From Bacteroidetes bacterium HGW-Bacteroidetes-10 (GTDB lineage Bacteria > Bacteroidota > Bacteroidia > Bacteroidales > UBA932): a DNA stretch of 53,162 nt. The translations under genes were made by a program, and so were the position numbers. Location: the NCBI GenBank assembly GCA_002842695.1, contig PHDT01000024.1, forward strand, positions 1 through 53,162. The letters run 5' to 3'. Below, in pieces: positions 45,419 to 53,162 of the stretch; positions within the stretch are counted from its first letter, which is position 1; the number at the start of each line of letters is the position of its first letter. The notes beneath the pieces were generated by a model that made no database searches, was not told the DNA's origin, and saw only the letters and a program-made list of their open reading frames with translations.

Positions 45419-48136
45419 ATGTCAGAAGTAAAAAGAGTTTATTTCTTCGGAGGCAAGGATGCCGAGGGAGACGGCTCAATGAAGAATCTGTTGGGTGGCA
45501 AAGGTGCCAACCTGGCCGAAATGTGCAAGCTGAACATCCCTGTTCCTGCAGGTTTCACCATCACCACAGAGACTTGCGTTGAGTTCTACAAGAACAACAT
45601 GCAGTATCCTGCCGCTCTCAAAAACGAAGTAGATCTAGCAATTGCCAAAACAGAGGCAGTAATGGAGATGAAATTCGGAGACAGCGAGAACCCACTTCTT
45701 CTATCATGCCGTTCAGGAGCAAGAAGCTCAATGCCAGGTATGATGGAGACAGTTCTCAACATTGGTCTCTGCTCAGATACCATTCCCGGACTAATCAAAA
45801 AGACACAAAATCCAAGGTTTGTATACGATGCTTACCGCCGCCTCATCATGATGTACTCAGATGTGGTTATGGAGAAGGCAGAAGGCCTGGAGCCGGAGGA
45901 AGGCAAAGGAATTCGTGTTCAGCTTGACAAGATGCTTCACGAAGTAAAAAACAAAAAAGGATATAAGAGCGATACAGATCTTTCTGCAGAAGACCTTATG
46001 CAAATCTGCGAAGATTTCAAGATCCGCGTTAAGGATGTTCTTGGCAAGCCTTTCCCTGACAATGCTTACGAGCAGCTCTGGGGTGGCGTTGGTGCCGTTT
46101 TCAAATCATGGAATGGTAAAAGAGCTATTTCATACAGAAGAATTGAGAACATTCCTGACGAGTGGGGAACTGCTGTAAACGTACAGGCAATGGTATTCGG
46201 AAATATGGGTGACAACTCTGCAACAGGTGTTGCTTTCTCAAGAAACCCTGCAACCGGAGAGAACAAATTCTATGGTGAGTGGCTTGTTAACGCTCAGGGA
46301 GAAGATGTGGTTGCCGGTATCCGTACACCTAATCCTCTTAATGAGTCAACAAAGAACGACCAGAACAAACACCTTGCATCTCTGGAAACAGGTATGCCAG
46401 TAGTATACAAAGAGCTTGACAATATTCAGCTCAGCCTTCAGAAACACTTCCGCGACATGCAGGATATCGAGTTCACCATTCAGGATGGCAAACTCTGGAT
46501 GCTTCAGTGCCGCGTAGGTAAGAGAACAGGTCTTGCTGCCCTCAACATGGCAATGGATATGCTTCACGAAGGTCTTATCGACGAAAAGACAGCTGTAATG
46601 AGAGTTGCTCCGGCTCAGCTGGATGAACTTCTTCACCCTATTCTTGATCCTTCATCAGAGAAAAAGGCTACAGTAATTGCAAGAGGTCTCCCTGCAGGTC
46701 CCGGCGGATCAGTAGGTCAGATTGTATTTACTGCAGAAGATGCTGTTGAATGGGCCGCTGCCGGCAAAAATGTTATCCTTGTTCGCGAGGAGACTAATCC
46801 GGAAGATGTGGAGGGTATGAGAGCTGCCGATGGTCTGCTTACAGCCCGCGGTGGTATGACTTCACACGCTGCACTTGTTGCACGCGGATGGGGTAAATGC
46901 TGTATCGTAGGTTGCGACCAGCTTCATATCGACCTTCACAAAAAGATCCTTACAATTGCAGGTAAATCATACAAAGAGGGAGATGTATTCAGTCTTAACG
47001 GTTCGAAAGGATTCGTTTACGATCAGAAGATCGAGACAATGAGCGCAACTGAGAACCCTCGTTTTGTTGAATACATGAACATTGTAGACAAATACAGAGT
47101 TCTTGGGGTAAGAACAAATGCTGACACACCTGAGGATGCACAGAATGCTATCAACTTTGGTGCAGAGGGTATTGGTCTGTTCCGTATTGAGCACATGTTC
47201 TACGGCGCAAACTCAGAGGCTCCGCTGTCGAAACTCAGAAAGATGATTCTTTCAAAGAGTATCGAAGAGCGCAAGGCTGCCCTTCTTGAACTGGAACCAT
47301 ACGTAAAGGAGGCTGTTAAAGGCACAATGAAAGTTATGGACGGCAAGCCTGTAACATTCCGCCTTCTTGACCCGCCACTTCACGAATTTGTTCCGCAGAC
47401 AGCAGAAAAGCAGGCAGAACTTGCAAAAGAGCTTGGAATCTCTGTTGAGGACATCAAGAGAAGAGGAGAGTCACTTCACGAGGTTAACCCAATGATGGGT
47501 CACCGCGGAGTTCGTCTGGGAGTTACATACCCTGAAATTTCAGAGACTCAGTTCAAGGCAATTTTCGAAGCAACCGCAGAACTCATGAAAGAGGGCTTCA
47601 ACCCTCAGCCAGAGATAATGGTTCCTGTTACGGTTACCGTTAAAGAGCTCGATCACCAGAAAGTTATCTGCGACAGAGTTCATGATAATGTTGAGAAAAC
47701 ATTTGGAGTTAAAATCACTTACCTCTATGGTACTATGATTGAAATTCCAAGAGCTGCTCTTCTTGCAGACGAAATGGCAAAAACGGCTCAGTTCTTCTCA
47801 TTCGGAACAAACGACCTTACCCAGATGACCTTCGGTTTCTCACGTGACGACATTGGAGCATTCATGGGAGGATATCTTTCACAAAAAGTTCTTGCAGCGG
47901 ATCCTTTCCAGACTCTGGATCAGGCATCAGTTGGCAAACTAGTTGAAGTAGGTATCAAGGGCGGACGTACAACCAATCCTAAACTTAAGATTGGTATCTG
48001 CGGCGAGCACGGAGGAGATCCTGAATCAGTTGAATTCTGCCATAAAATTGGCATGAATTATGTTTCATGTTCACCGTTCCGCGTTCCAATCGCAAGACTT
48101 GCTGCTGCCCAGGCTGCAATTAAAGAGTACAAATAG
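45419..48136 (+). CDS. ppdK: pyruvate, phosphate dikinase
   Basis: Interconverts pyruvate plus ATP plus phosphate and phosphoenolpyruvate plus AMP plus pyrophosphate; in anaerobes it can work in the ATP-forming direction with PPi-linked glycolysis. The product has 905 residues, typical. N-terminal nucleotide-binding domain with GGKGANLAEM, the swivelling domain with GGMTSHAALVARG where H483 is the phosphorylated residue, and the C-terminal PEP/pyruvate TIM barrel with GAEGIGLFRIEHMF, GTMIEIPRAAL and the catalytic cysteine region IGICGEHGGDP. It has its own promoter and terminator and is likely highly expressed. Confidence 0.97.
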   Translation: MSEVKRVYFFGGKDAEGDGSMKNLLGGKGANLAEMCKLNIPVPAGFTITTETCVEFYKNNMQYPAALKNEVDLAIAKTEAVMEMKFGDSENPLLLSCRSGARSSMPGMMETVLNIGLCSDTIPGLIKKTQNPRFVYDAYRRLIMMYSDVVMEKAEGLEPEEGKGIRVQLDKMLHEVKNKKGYKSDTDLSAEDLMQICEDFKIRVKDVLGKPFPDNAYEQLWGGVGAVFKSWNGKRAISYRRIENIPDEWGTAVNVQAMVFGNMGDNSATGVAFSRNPATGENKFYGEWLVNAQGEDVVAGIRTPNPLNESTKNDQNKHLASLETGMPVVYKELDNIQLSLQKHFRDMQDIEFTIQDGKLWMLQCRVGKRTGLAALNMAMDMLHEGLIDEKTAVMRVAPAQLDELLHPILDPSSEKKATVIARGLPAGPGGSVGQIVFTAEDAVEWAAAGKNVILVREETNPEDVEGMRAADGLLTARGGMTSHAALVARGWGKCCIVGCDQLHIDLHKKILTIAGKSYKEGDVFSLNGSKGFVYDQKIETMSATENPRFVEYMNIVDKYRVLGVRTNADTPEDAQNAINFGAEGIGLFRIEHMFYGANSEAPLSKLRKMILSKSIEERKAALLELEPYVKEAVKGTMKVMDGKPVTFRLLDPPLHEFVPQTAEKQAELAKELGISVEDIKRRGESLHEVNPMMGHRGVRLGVTYPEISETQFKAIFEATAELMKEGFNPQPEIMVPVTVTVKELDHQKVICDRVHDNVEKTFGVKITYLYGTMIEIPRAALLADEMAKTAQFFSFGTNDLTQMTFGFSRDDIGAFMGGYLSQKVLAADPFQTLDQASVGKLVEVGIKGGRTTNPKLKIGICGEHGGDPESVEFCHKIGMNYVSCSPFRVPIARLAAAQAAIKEYK

Positions 48137-48163
48137 AAATTGAAAAATATTTCTAAATAACTG

Positions 48164-48196
48164 GAGCCGGCGGATAAACCTTTGCCGGCTCTTTTT
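48164..48196 (+). terminator. terminator of ppdK
   Basis: An 8-bp GC-rich stem (GAGCCGGC and complement) with a 12-base loop and TTTTTG tail, 27 bases after the ppdK stop. Confidence 0.88.
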
Positions 48197-48223
48197 GTCT
48201 ATTATGAAACTATCTCCAAAAAA

Positions 48224-48730
48224 ATGAAAAAACTGACCCTATTTTTAGTTTTAAGCGTAATTGCGGTGTCTCTTCAGGCACAGCAACACAAAGAACCTGT
48301 AGTTGTAACCGAAGTATCAGGAATGCAGGTTGTAAAGTCCATATTCCCTGAAGCTGCCGAAATTGTTCAGGCAAACGAGGTGTGGTTCAAAATTGTTAAT
48401 GCAAAGAAAGAGCTTTTGGGCTATTGTCTCTCAAGCAAACCTTTCTCTGATGGAATCAAAGGCTACAACGGAACAACTCCGGTTATTGTAGTTATGGACA
48501 ATTCAAAGGTAATCAAGAAAATTACCCTGCTGACACACAGCGAAACCCGGTCCTACATTGCTAAACTCGAAAGACAAAAATTCTTTGGATGCTGGCAGGG
48601 ACTTACAATTCGCGATGCTCTCAATGCTAAGGCAACGCCCGACACATATTCGGGAGCAACACTTACTGCAGGAGCAGTGAGAAGAAATGTTGACCTGGTA
48701 CTCAGGAAAGCAAATGAAAAAAGGCTGTAA
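48224..48730 (+). CDS. secreted FMN-binding domain protein, probably covalently flavinylated
   Basis: From the ATG at 48224 the product has 168 residues; the longer reading from 48182 overlaps the ppdK terminator and is rejected. The signal peptide MKKLTLFLVLSVIAVSL ends near LQAQ. The rest is one FMN-binding domain (PF04205, as in RnfG/NqrC), with YNGTTPVIVVMD, LLTHSETRSY and the flavinylation motif YSGATLTAGAV, where T148 would carry FMN added by ApbE. Single-domain secreted flavoproteins of this kind are linked to extracytosolic electron transfer. No Rnf or Nqr genes are adjacent. The stop codon lies inside the following terminator. Confidence 0.85.
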   Translation: MKKLTLFLVLSVIAVSLQAQQHKEPVVVTEVSGMQVVKSIFPEAAEIVQANEVWFKIVNAKKELLGYCLSSKPFSDGIKGYNGTTPVIVVMDNSKVIKKITLLTHSETRSYIAKLERQKFFGCWQGLTIRDALNAKATPDTYSGATLTAGAVRRNVDLVLRKANEKRL

Positions 48731-48748
48731 AAACAGCCTTTTTTTTAT
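48721..48748. terminator. bidirectional terminator between the FMN protein gene and hydE
   Basis: An 8-bp stem (AAGGCTGT and complement) with loop AAAA, followed by TTTTTTT on the plus strand and AAAAAA/T-rich on the minus strand. It overlaps both gene ends. Confidence 0.85.
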
Positions 48749-49794
48749 TTCCTGACAAATGCTCTCGAGTCGCCCCATTCTCCCCAGCCTATCTCAATAC
48801 CATTTTTCTCCAGATTCATTTCGAGTTTGGTCTTGGATATTGCCGCATCATCTTTTATGCCCGGTTTGTTTTCATATATCTGATAACTCTCACGAACTTC
48901 AGTAATAGTCATGTTGGGCATAATTATGTTTGCCCCGGCAAGTACAGCTTTTTCGCGACCCTCCGGATCTACAACCTGCATTGCGGTTGTTGCTGCTATA
49001 TTGATTTTTGGCAATAAGAGTCTTAGCGCAGCTACCATTTTTAAGGTAAGCGAGAGATCTGTAGTGGTAATCCCAAGGCTTCCCATCGGGGTCTCAGAAT
49101 GAGTTAAATAGGGACCCATTCCAACCATATGAATTCCCATACTTTTAATAAACATCAGATCATCTGCAAGGTCTTCAAGAGTTTGATAAGGCAATCCAAT
49201 CATAACACCTGTTCCAGTCTGATATCCAATCTCCTTAAGATCTTTCAGAGCCTGAACCCTCCTCTCCCAGGAGTGAAGATTATTTGCCGGGTGAATTTTT
49301 GAATAGAGTTCAGGATTAGAACTCTCGATCCTTAGCAGATACCTGTGAGCTCCTGCATCGAACCACTCTCTGTATACATCTCTTGATTGCTCACCAAGAG
49401 AGAGCGAGATCCCAAGCTTTCCCTCAGAAATCTCCTTAATCTCCCTTACAAGTCTGGTAACTTTTCCAACATATTCAGAAGAGATTCTCTCCCCTGCCTG
49501 AAGCACCAGTGAACCGTAACCTGCCTCCCATGCAAACTGAGCCGCTTCCAGTACCTGTTTATCTGAGAGTTCATATCTGTGAACATGATCATTATCCTTC
49601 CGGATACCACAGTAAAGGCAGTTTTTAATGCAGATGTTAGACAATTCAATTAACCCTCTCAGATATACTTTGCTGCCAATATTCTCAACCTTAACATCAT
49701 AAGCCTCTTTATGAATCTTTTCAATTGCCTGAGGATCTGTTTCGCTCAGTATAGCCAGAACCTCATCTTTAGTCTCAATATCTCTTAATTTCAT
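48745..49794 (-). CDS. hydE: [FeFe]-hydrogenase maturase HydE (radical SAM)
   Basis: Radical SAM enzyme that helps build the dithiomethylamine-containing H-cluster of [FeFe] hydrogenase. The product has 349 residues. The cluster motif is CIKNCLYC (C55, C59, C62), followed by the BATS-type domain; LRGLIELSNICIKNCLYCG is typical of HydE. It overlaps the end of hydF by four bases (ATGA), so the two are translationally coupled. BioB and ThiH share the fold but not the N-terminal pattern and hydF context, so HydE is preferred. No hydG or hydrogenase gene is in the window. Confidence 0.92.
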   Translation of the reverse strand: MKLRDIETKDEVLAILSETDPQAIEKIHKEAYDVKVENIGSKVYLRGLIELSNICIKNCLYCGIRKDNDHVHRYELSDKQVLEAAQFAWEAGYGSLVLQAGERISSEYVGKVTRLVREIKEISEGKLGISLSLGEQSRDVYREWFDAGAHRYLLRIESSNPELYSKIHPANNLHSWERRVQALKDLKEIGYQTGTGVMIGLPYQTLEDLADDLMFIKSMGIHMVGMGPYLTHSETPMGSLGITTTDLSLTLKMVAALRLLLPKINIAATTAMQVVDPEGREKAVLAGANIIMPNMTITEVRESYQIYENKPGIKDDAAISKTKLEMNLEKNGIEIGWGEWGDSRAFVRK

Positions 49795-51011
49795 ACACCT
49801 GTCTCATCTTTGAAAGGCATTATTGCTCTTTCGTAAATACCCATACACCACGCCAGAGTCATACCATAATTGGTAACAGGAACACCTGCCTTTACAGCCG
49901 GTCTCAACCTTGCAGCCAGTTGTCTCTGAGTTATCATACATCCCCCGCACTGAACCACCAGCGCATAATTATCAACAGGTACCGGTATATCATCCAGTCC
50001 CGGAACCACATCCCAGGTAATTTTTTTCCCAGTTCGCTTTTCAAGAAGTTTAGGGATTTTTATCCTGCCAATGTCATCGCATGAACTGTGATGTGAACAC
50101 GATTCCAGAATCAGTACCCGGTCACCATCCTTTAAATTATCAATAGAAGGAGTGCCTTTCAGATAATTTTCAAAATTCGCCTTACTTCTGGCAAGAAGAA
50201 TACTGAAACCTGTAAGAGGTATCTCATCCGGAACAACTCTGCTTACAAACTCAAAAGCCTGGCTATCGGTTACAACCATTTTAACCTTACTTTTGTTAAG
50301 CGCGATATATTTCTGAAGCATATCGGGCTGAAGAACAACAGCAACCCCTCCCCTGTCAAGCACCTCGCGGATAGCGTTTACCTGAGGCAGAATCAGCCTT
50401 CCCTCAGGAGCCTCACTGTCTATGGGGGTAACAAGGATAATCAAATCACCATCCTCAACCAGCCCCTCAAACATCCCTCTCTGGCCGGGCAATGATGCTG
50501 AGAGAGCTTTTACTATAAATGCCGTCAATTGCTCTACCGCTGCTCTCTGATCCTCCTCTTCAATAAGTGCGCAGGAAAATTCCATAACATCACAGGCAAA
50601 TTTAACAGCCAGCTCCCCTGCCATCTCTTTGTCCATTGGAATTATATCGGACTGATTATGAAGCAAAATAAAGGGAATCTCCTCCTCTTCAAATTTGCTG
50701 GCAAGATCTTTTTCGTACTTACCAAAATCATTGTTGGAATATATAAGAATTGCCAGGTCTATCTGTGAAATCACCTGCTTTGTTTTGGCTACCCTCTGGC
50801 CTCCCAGTGTACCTTCGTCGTCAATACCGGCAGTATCAACAAGAACAACAGGACCAACTCCAAAGATCTCCATCCTTTTCTTTACAGGATCAGTTGTTGT
50901 GCCGGGAGTCTCTGAAACAATTGCCACATCTTGTCCGGAAAGCTTGTTTATTAGCGAACTCTTGCCTGAATTTCGCTTGCCAAAAACACCAATATATCTT
51001 GCTTTACTCAT
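49791..51011 (-). CDS. hydF: [FeFe]-hydrogenase maturation GTPase HydF
   Basis: Scaffold and carrier for the 2Fe precursor of the H-cluster. The product has 406 residues. The N-terminal GTPase domain has the P-loop GKRNSGKSS (residues 11-19), switch PGTTTDPV and DTAGIDD; a dimerisation domain follows; the C-terminal cluster ligands are C305 and H307 in CSHHSSC and C355/C358 in VVQCGGC. All of the key cysteines are in place. A perfect -7 box at 51063 and a 9-bp inverted repeat at 51018-51058 lie in its leader. It implies that the organism makes an [FeFe] hydrogenase elsewhere. Confidence 0.95.
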   Translation of the reverse strand: MSKARYIGVFGKRNSGKSSLINKLSGQDVAIVSETPGTTTDPVKKRMEIFGVGPVVLVDTAGIDDEGTLGGQRVAKTKQVISQIDLAILIYSNNDFGKYEKDLASKFEEEEIPFILLHNQSDIIPMDKEMAGELAVKFACDVMEFSCALIEEEDQRAAVEQLTAFIVKALSASLPGQRGMFEGLVEDGDLIILVTPIDSEAPEGRLILPQVNAIREVLDRGGVAVVLQPDMLQKYIALNKSKVKMVVTDSQAFEFVSRVVPDEIPLTGFSILLARSKANFENYLKGTPSIDNLKDGDRVLILESCSHHSSCDDIGRIKIPKLLEKRTGKKITWDVVPGLDDIPVPVDNYALVVQCGGCMITQRQLAARLRPAVKAGVPVTNYGMTLAWCMGIYERAIMPFKDETGV

Positions 51012-51017
51012 AAAAAA

Positions 51018-51058
51018 ACAGATTTAATTCAAAAAAATCCAGAATCAGATAAATCTGT
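51018..51058 (-). repeat. 9-bp inverted repeat in the hydF leader
   Basis: ACAGATTTA (51018-51026) and TAAATCTGT (51050-51058) are perfect inverted copies separated by 23 bases, between the hydF -7 box and its start codon. They could form a stem-loop in the leader or an operator pair. Confidence 0.6.
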
Positions 51059-51062
51059 GGTT

Positions 51063-51070
51063 CAAAGTTA
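51063..51070 (-). promoter_or_regulatory. Bacteroidota -7 box of hydF
   Basis: TAACTTTG on the minus strand, a perfect match 51 bases before the hydF ATG. Confidence 0.6.
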
Positions 51071-51100
51071 ACTATTTTGAACAAATGAAGATGAGGTTAC

Positions 51101-51108
51101 TAAATTTG
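51101..51108 (+). promoter_or_regulatory. Bacteroidota -7 box of the 43-residue membrane protein gene
   Basis: TAAATTTG, 26 bases before the ATG at 51135; divergent from the hydF promoter. Confidence 0.55.
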
Positions 51109-51134
51109 GATAGTCAAACCAAACAGAAAACATT

Positions 51135-51266
51135 ATGAAAAGAGGAACAAAACAGACAATTTTCTGGGTACTTGCAGCAGCTGCAGTTATCATAGTTGTA
51201 TTTGTACTGATGAACTGGGAATCATTCACTCAGGGATACGAAGCGGGAAGTCAGCTGGCAGAATAG
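51135..51266 (+). CDS. 43-residue single-span membrane protein of unknown function
   Basis: Very short gene, ATG at 51135 to TAG at 51266. The product begins MKRGTKQTIFWVL, has one hydrophobic helix at about residues 9-26 rich in A, V and I, and a polar tail (ESFTQGYEAGSQLAE). The positive N-terminus and following helix suggest an inner-membrane protein with the tail outside. It has a well-placed -7 box, lies alone between hydF and the flippase gene, and is on the opposite strand from both neighbours. I do not recognise a family; similar short proteins are common in Bacteroidales. The function is unknown. Confidence 0.7.
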   Translation: MKRGTKQTIFWVLAAAAVIIVVFVLMNWESFTQGYEAGSQLAE

Positions 51267-51282
51267 AGGCCTTAAGGGTGGG

Positions 51283-52617
51283 CTAACCCAGCATCTTTAT
51301 AACTTTATAACTCCATCGCCAGTGGTTGAAAAGAAGGTTACAGCCGAATGGAATAAATACCAGAGCATACAATCCCCAGTTTGAGAATTGAAGAAATATA
51401 AAGAGCAGTAAAATGGTAATTAGCGCTGTAACCATTTGTGCTTTATAATGCGGAACTTCATTGCCGGAAAGCAATATTGATGTTGAGATATAGGTATATC
51501 CATCAAAAAGTGACGCTGCAAGCATCACAATTAGCAGCTGAACTTCAATGAAATGAGTCTTACTTCCAATGAATTCAAGTGCAGGTCCACCTGCAATGAG
51601 TACCCCGGCAAGACATACAACAAAGACACCGGTCGCTATTATCAGAGCCTTGTAGTACATTCTCCTTACCTGATGAGTGTTATTCTGAATTCTGTGCTGG
51701 GTAATCTTTGGATAGAAGGTTACAAACCACACTACAGATAGTGTGTATGTTATCTCAGCAACCTGCTTGCTCAGACCATAGTTTCCCACGAGAGAGAGAG
51801 GTATGTAGAGTGCTGCAAATGCAGCAAGCATCCTGTTTGTAAGTACCCAGCTAATACCTGACAGGCCAGATTTATATGCTGTATTCCAGAGCTTCCTTAG
51901 AATGTCCTGCCATCTCTGTGCAACTGCGCTGTTTATTGCATTTGCAGTATCTCTGTCATAAAAGGAGTTGTACGCCAGGATTCTGTTAACTGTAATTGAG
52001 ACAATCTGGCCGGCAACCATGGAAATAATGCCAAAGCCCAATAACAGGAATACAGAGGCAACAACAATATGAATGGATTGAGACAATACCATAATTTGCC
52101 GTGACCGGCGAACCATACCGCGTCCAACAAGCAGTGCATCATAGTAATAAGTATAGAACTGATAGGCAAGTAACGCTCCGTATGCATACCATGCAACACG
52201 GGCCATAACCGGATCTCCGCTGTAACCTGTAAGAATTCTCTCTACGTACCAGATTCCGGCACTAAAGAGGATAATAAAGAGAGCTAACCCCACTGCTCCG
52301 TAAAAGCGTTTCATGGAGGCAATAAGCCCCTTTAAGAGAGGATAACTTATACTGTTATCACCCTCAACAGGAGCAAATCCCTCTGCCCGGAGTGTTTTGG
52401 CACCCGAGTAAACATAAGTAACCGTTCTTGAAAAAGTTGGGAAAAACCCGAAATCAAGCAGGTCGGTCATTGCCTTGAGACTTAGCATAATGCTCCACAG
52501 ACCATAATCCTCTGCCGGCAGCATTTTTAAAATAATGGGCAAGATTATGAGGGCAGACGCCACCCTCATAAAACTTGCCGCATAATTCCAGATCAGGTCT
52601 CTCCTGCCTATTTTCAT
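51283..52617 (-). CDS. polysaccharide flippase-like membrane protein (Wzx/MOP superfamily)
   Basis: Inner-membrane protein of 444 residues with about twelve hydrophobic helices, of the Polysacc_synt (MOP) superfamily that flips undecaprenyl-linked oligosaccharide units or O-antigen. Family features are the first helix region WNYAASFMRVASALIILP, followed by LPAEDYGLWSIM, and the late PKITQHRIQN stretch. It could be Wzx or a related exporter of a lipid-linked compound; the substrate is unknown. No glycosyltransferase genes are inside the window on this side, but the outer-membrane barrel gene directly upstream (eight bases) is cotranscribed. Confidence 0.83.
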   Translation of the reverse strand: MKIGRRDLIWNYAASFMRVASALIILPIILKMLPAEDYGLWSIMLSLKAMTDLLDFGFFPTFSRTVTYVYSGAKTLRAEGFAPVEGDNSISYPLLKGLIASMKRFYGAVGLALFIILFSAGIWYVERILTGYSGDPVMARVAWYAYGALLAYQFYTYYYDALLVGRGMVRRSRQIMVLSQSIHIVVASVFLLLGFGIISMVAGQIVSITVNRILAYNSFYDRDTANAINSAVAQRWQDILRKLWNTAYKSGLSGISWVLTNRMLAAFAALYIPLSLVGNYGLSKQVAEITYTLSVVWFVTFYPKITQHRIQNNTHQVRRMYYKALIIATGVFVVCLAGVLIAGGPALEFIGSKTHFIEVQLLIVMLAASLFDGYTYISTSILLSGNEVPHYKAQMVTALITILLLFIFLQFSNWGLYALVFIPFGCNLLFNHWRWSYKVIKMLG

Positions 52618-52625
52618 CTATGTAT

Positions 52626-53162
52626 TTAAAAGCTGTATTTAGCTATGAACTCAAGTCTGTTGTTATGATTAACAGGATGCAGTTCATCTGCCCTGAATTT
52701 CATGTCTGTACTTTTTGCCCACTGAGCGTGAGACAAAGAGTATTCAACTCCGAAGATAAGCTTTTTAGAAAGATTGTATACAATTCTTGGTGAAATTCTT
52801 GAGAACCAGACCAGGTTTGGATCTTTGTAATATCCATAGGTATAGTCTCCTGAAGCCATTGTCTTATCCATAAGCTCATCTGTCCCGAGATTCTTTTGCA
52901 ATCCGGCAAAAATGCCAAATGAGAAGTTTTTGGCAGATGGCAGATCAATATCTAACCAGGTAGAATAAGATTTTATGTTATCGTATTTGTAGTCAAGAAG
53001 CTCATTTGAGTTGCTTGAGAAGGTATTGTCAATTCTTCCGTAGCCGCCAATTATACCAAGGTGTGACAGGTTTTCACCGTAAATTCCCCACCATTTAATA
53101 CAAAATCCCTTACCCAGATTTGCCTTGAAAAAGGCATTTATATCATATGAACCTATAGTTGT
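52626..53162 (-). CDS. outer-membrane beta-barrel protein, N-terminal part outside window
   Basis: I read 178 residues on the minus strand from the window edge to the stop at 52626. The frame continues past the edge, so the gene is truncated at its 5' end. The sequence alternates polar and hydrophobic residues with many aromatic ends, as in barrel strands, and ends in the phenylalanine typical of outer-membrane proteins (IAKYSF). An internal TTG at 52899 is not the real start. It lies eight bases upstream of the flippase gene in the same direction. I do not recognise a specific family; it could be a porin-like or exopolysaccharide-associated barrel. Confidence 0.7.
   Translation of the reverse strand, partial: TTIGSYDINAFFKANLGKGFCIKWWGIYGENLSHLGIIGGYGRIDNTFSSNSNELLDYKYDNIKSYSTWLDIDLPSAKNFSFGIFAGLQKNLGTDELMDKTMASGDYTYGYYKDPNLVWFSRISPRIVYNLSKKLIFGVEYSLSHAQWAKSTDMKFRADELHPVNHNNRLEFIAKYSF

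Overview
The window is chromosomal DNA from a Bacteroidota bacterium, most likely an anaerobic member of the order Bacteroidales. The evidence is a tmRNA whose tag ends in NNYALAA, many -7 boxes of the Bacteroidota type (TAnnTTTG) with few Shine-Dalgarno sites, Bacteroidota-typical proteins (DUF5106/thioredoxin, DPP-IV-like S9 peptidase, MsrB-MsrA, RecD-like helicase) and [FeFe]-hydrogenase maturases. I cannot name the genus. The content is mostly housekeeping. I see no prophage, insertion sequence, CRISPR array or defence island.

Layout. 1-3.2 kb: gpsA (cut by the window edge), mqnC, rnhA, pdxA. 3.2-7.2 kb: a repair-themed run recG-nfo-msrBA. 7.2-10.2 kb: a MATE exporter convergent with glnS. 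10.3-12.3 kb: yicC and a secreted protein of unknown function. 18.1-12.3 kb (minus strand): a small HAMP sensor-like protein, trkH, a RecD-like helicase and a dipeptidyl-peptidase, probably one transcript. gap follows behind a strong hairpin. 19.3-29.3 kb: a tight seven-gene plus-strand operon, surE, lpxB-ogt fusion, dapF, coaD, double thioredoxin, FAD/Fe-S oxidoreductase, ubiD-type decarboxylase. Its end overlaps lnt on the other strand. 30.9-34.3 kb: TonB-dependent receptor, LysE-type exporter, tmRNA. 34.3-38.8 kb: pgpH, an esterase, an aldo/keto reductase, a GNAT acetyltransferase. 38.8-48.2 kb: tRNA-Val, folC, purL, phoH-like, ppdK. 48.2-53.2 kb: a secreted FMN-binding protein, hydE and hydF, a 43-residue membrane protein, a polysaccharide flippase and the end of an outer-membrane barrel protein.

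How the genes fit together. Envelope synthesis is prominent (gpsA, lpxB, dapF, lnt, flippase, TonB receptor). MqnC and a UbiD-family decarboxylase together suggest menaquinone made by the futalosine route. HydE/HydF, ppdK and the flavinylated secreted protein fit anaerobic, redox-active metabolism. The c-di-AMP phosphodiesterase PgpH and the K+ transporter TrkH may be linked by second-messenger control, but they lie 16 kb apart.

Most notable: an in-frame fusion of lipid-A-disaccharide synthase to an O6-methylguanine-DNA methyltransferase; a HAMP sensor-like protein abutting trkH with no trkA; several promoters so close to start codons that leaderless mRNAs are likely; and a 43-residue membrane protein with its own promoter. 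I did not find a convincing wholly new multi-gene system.
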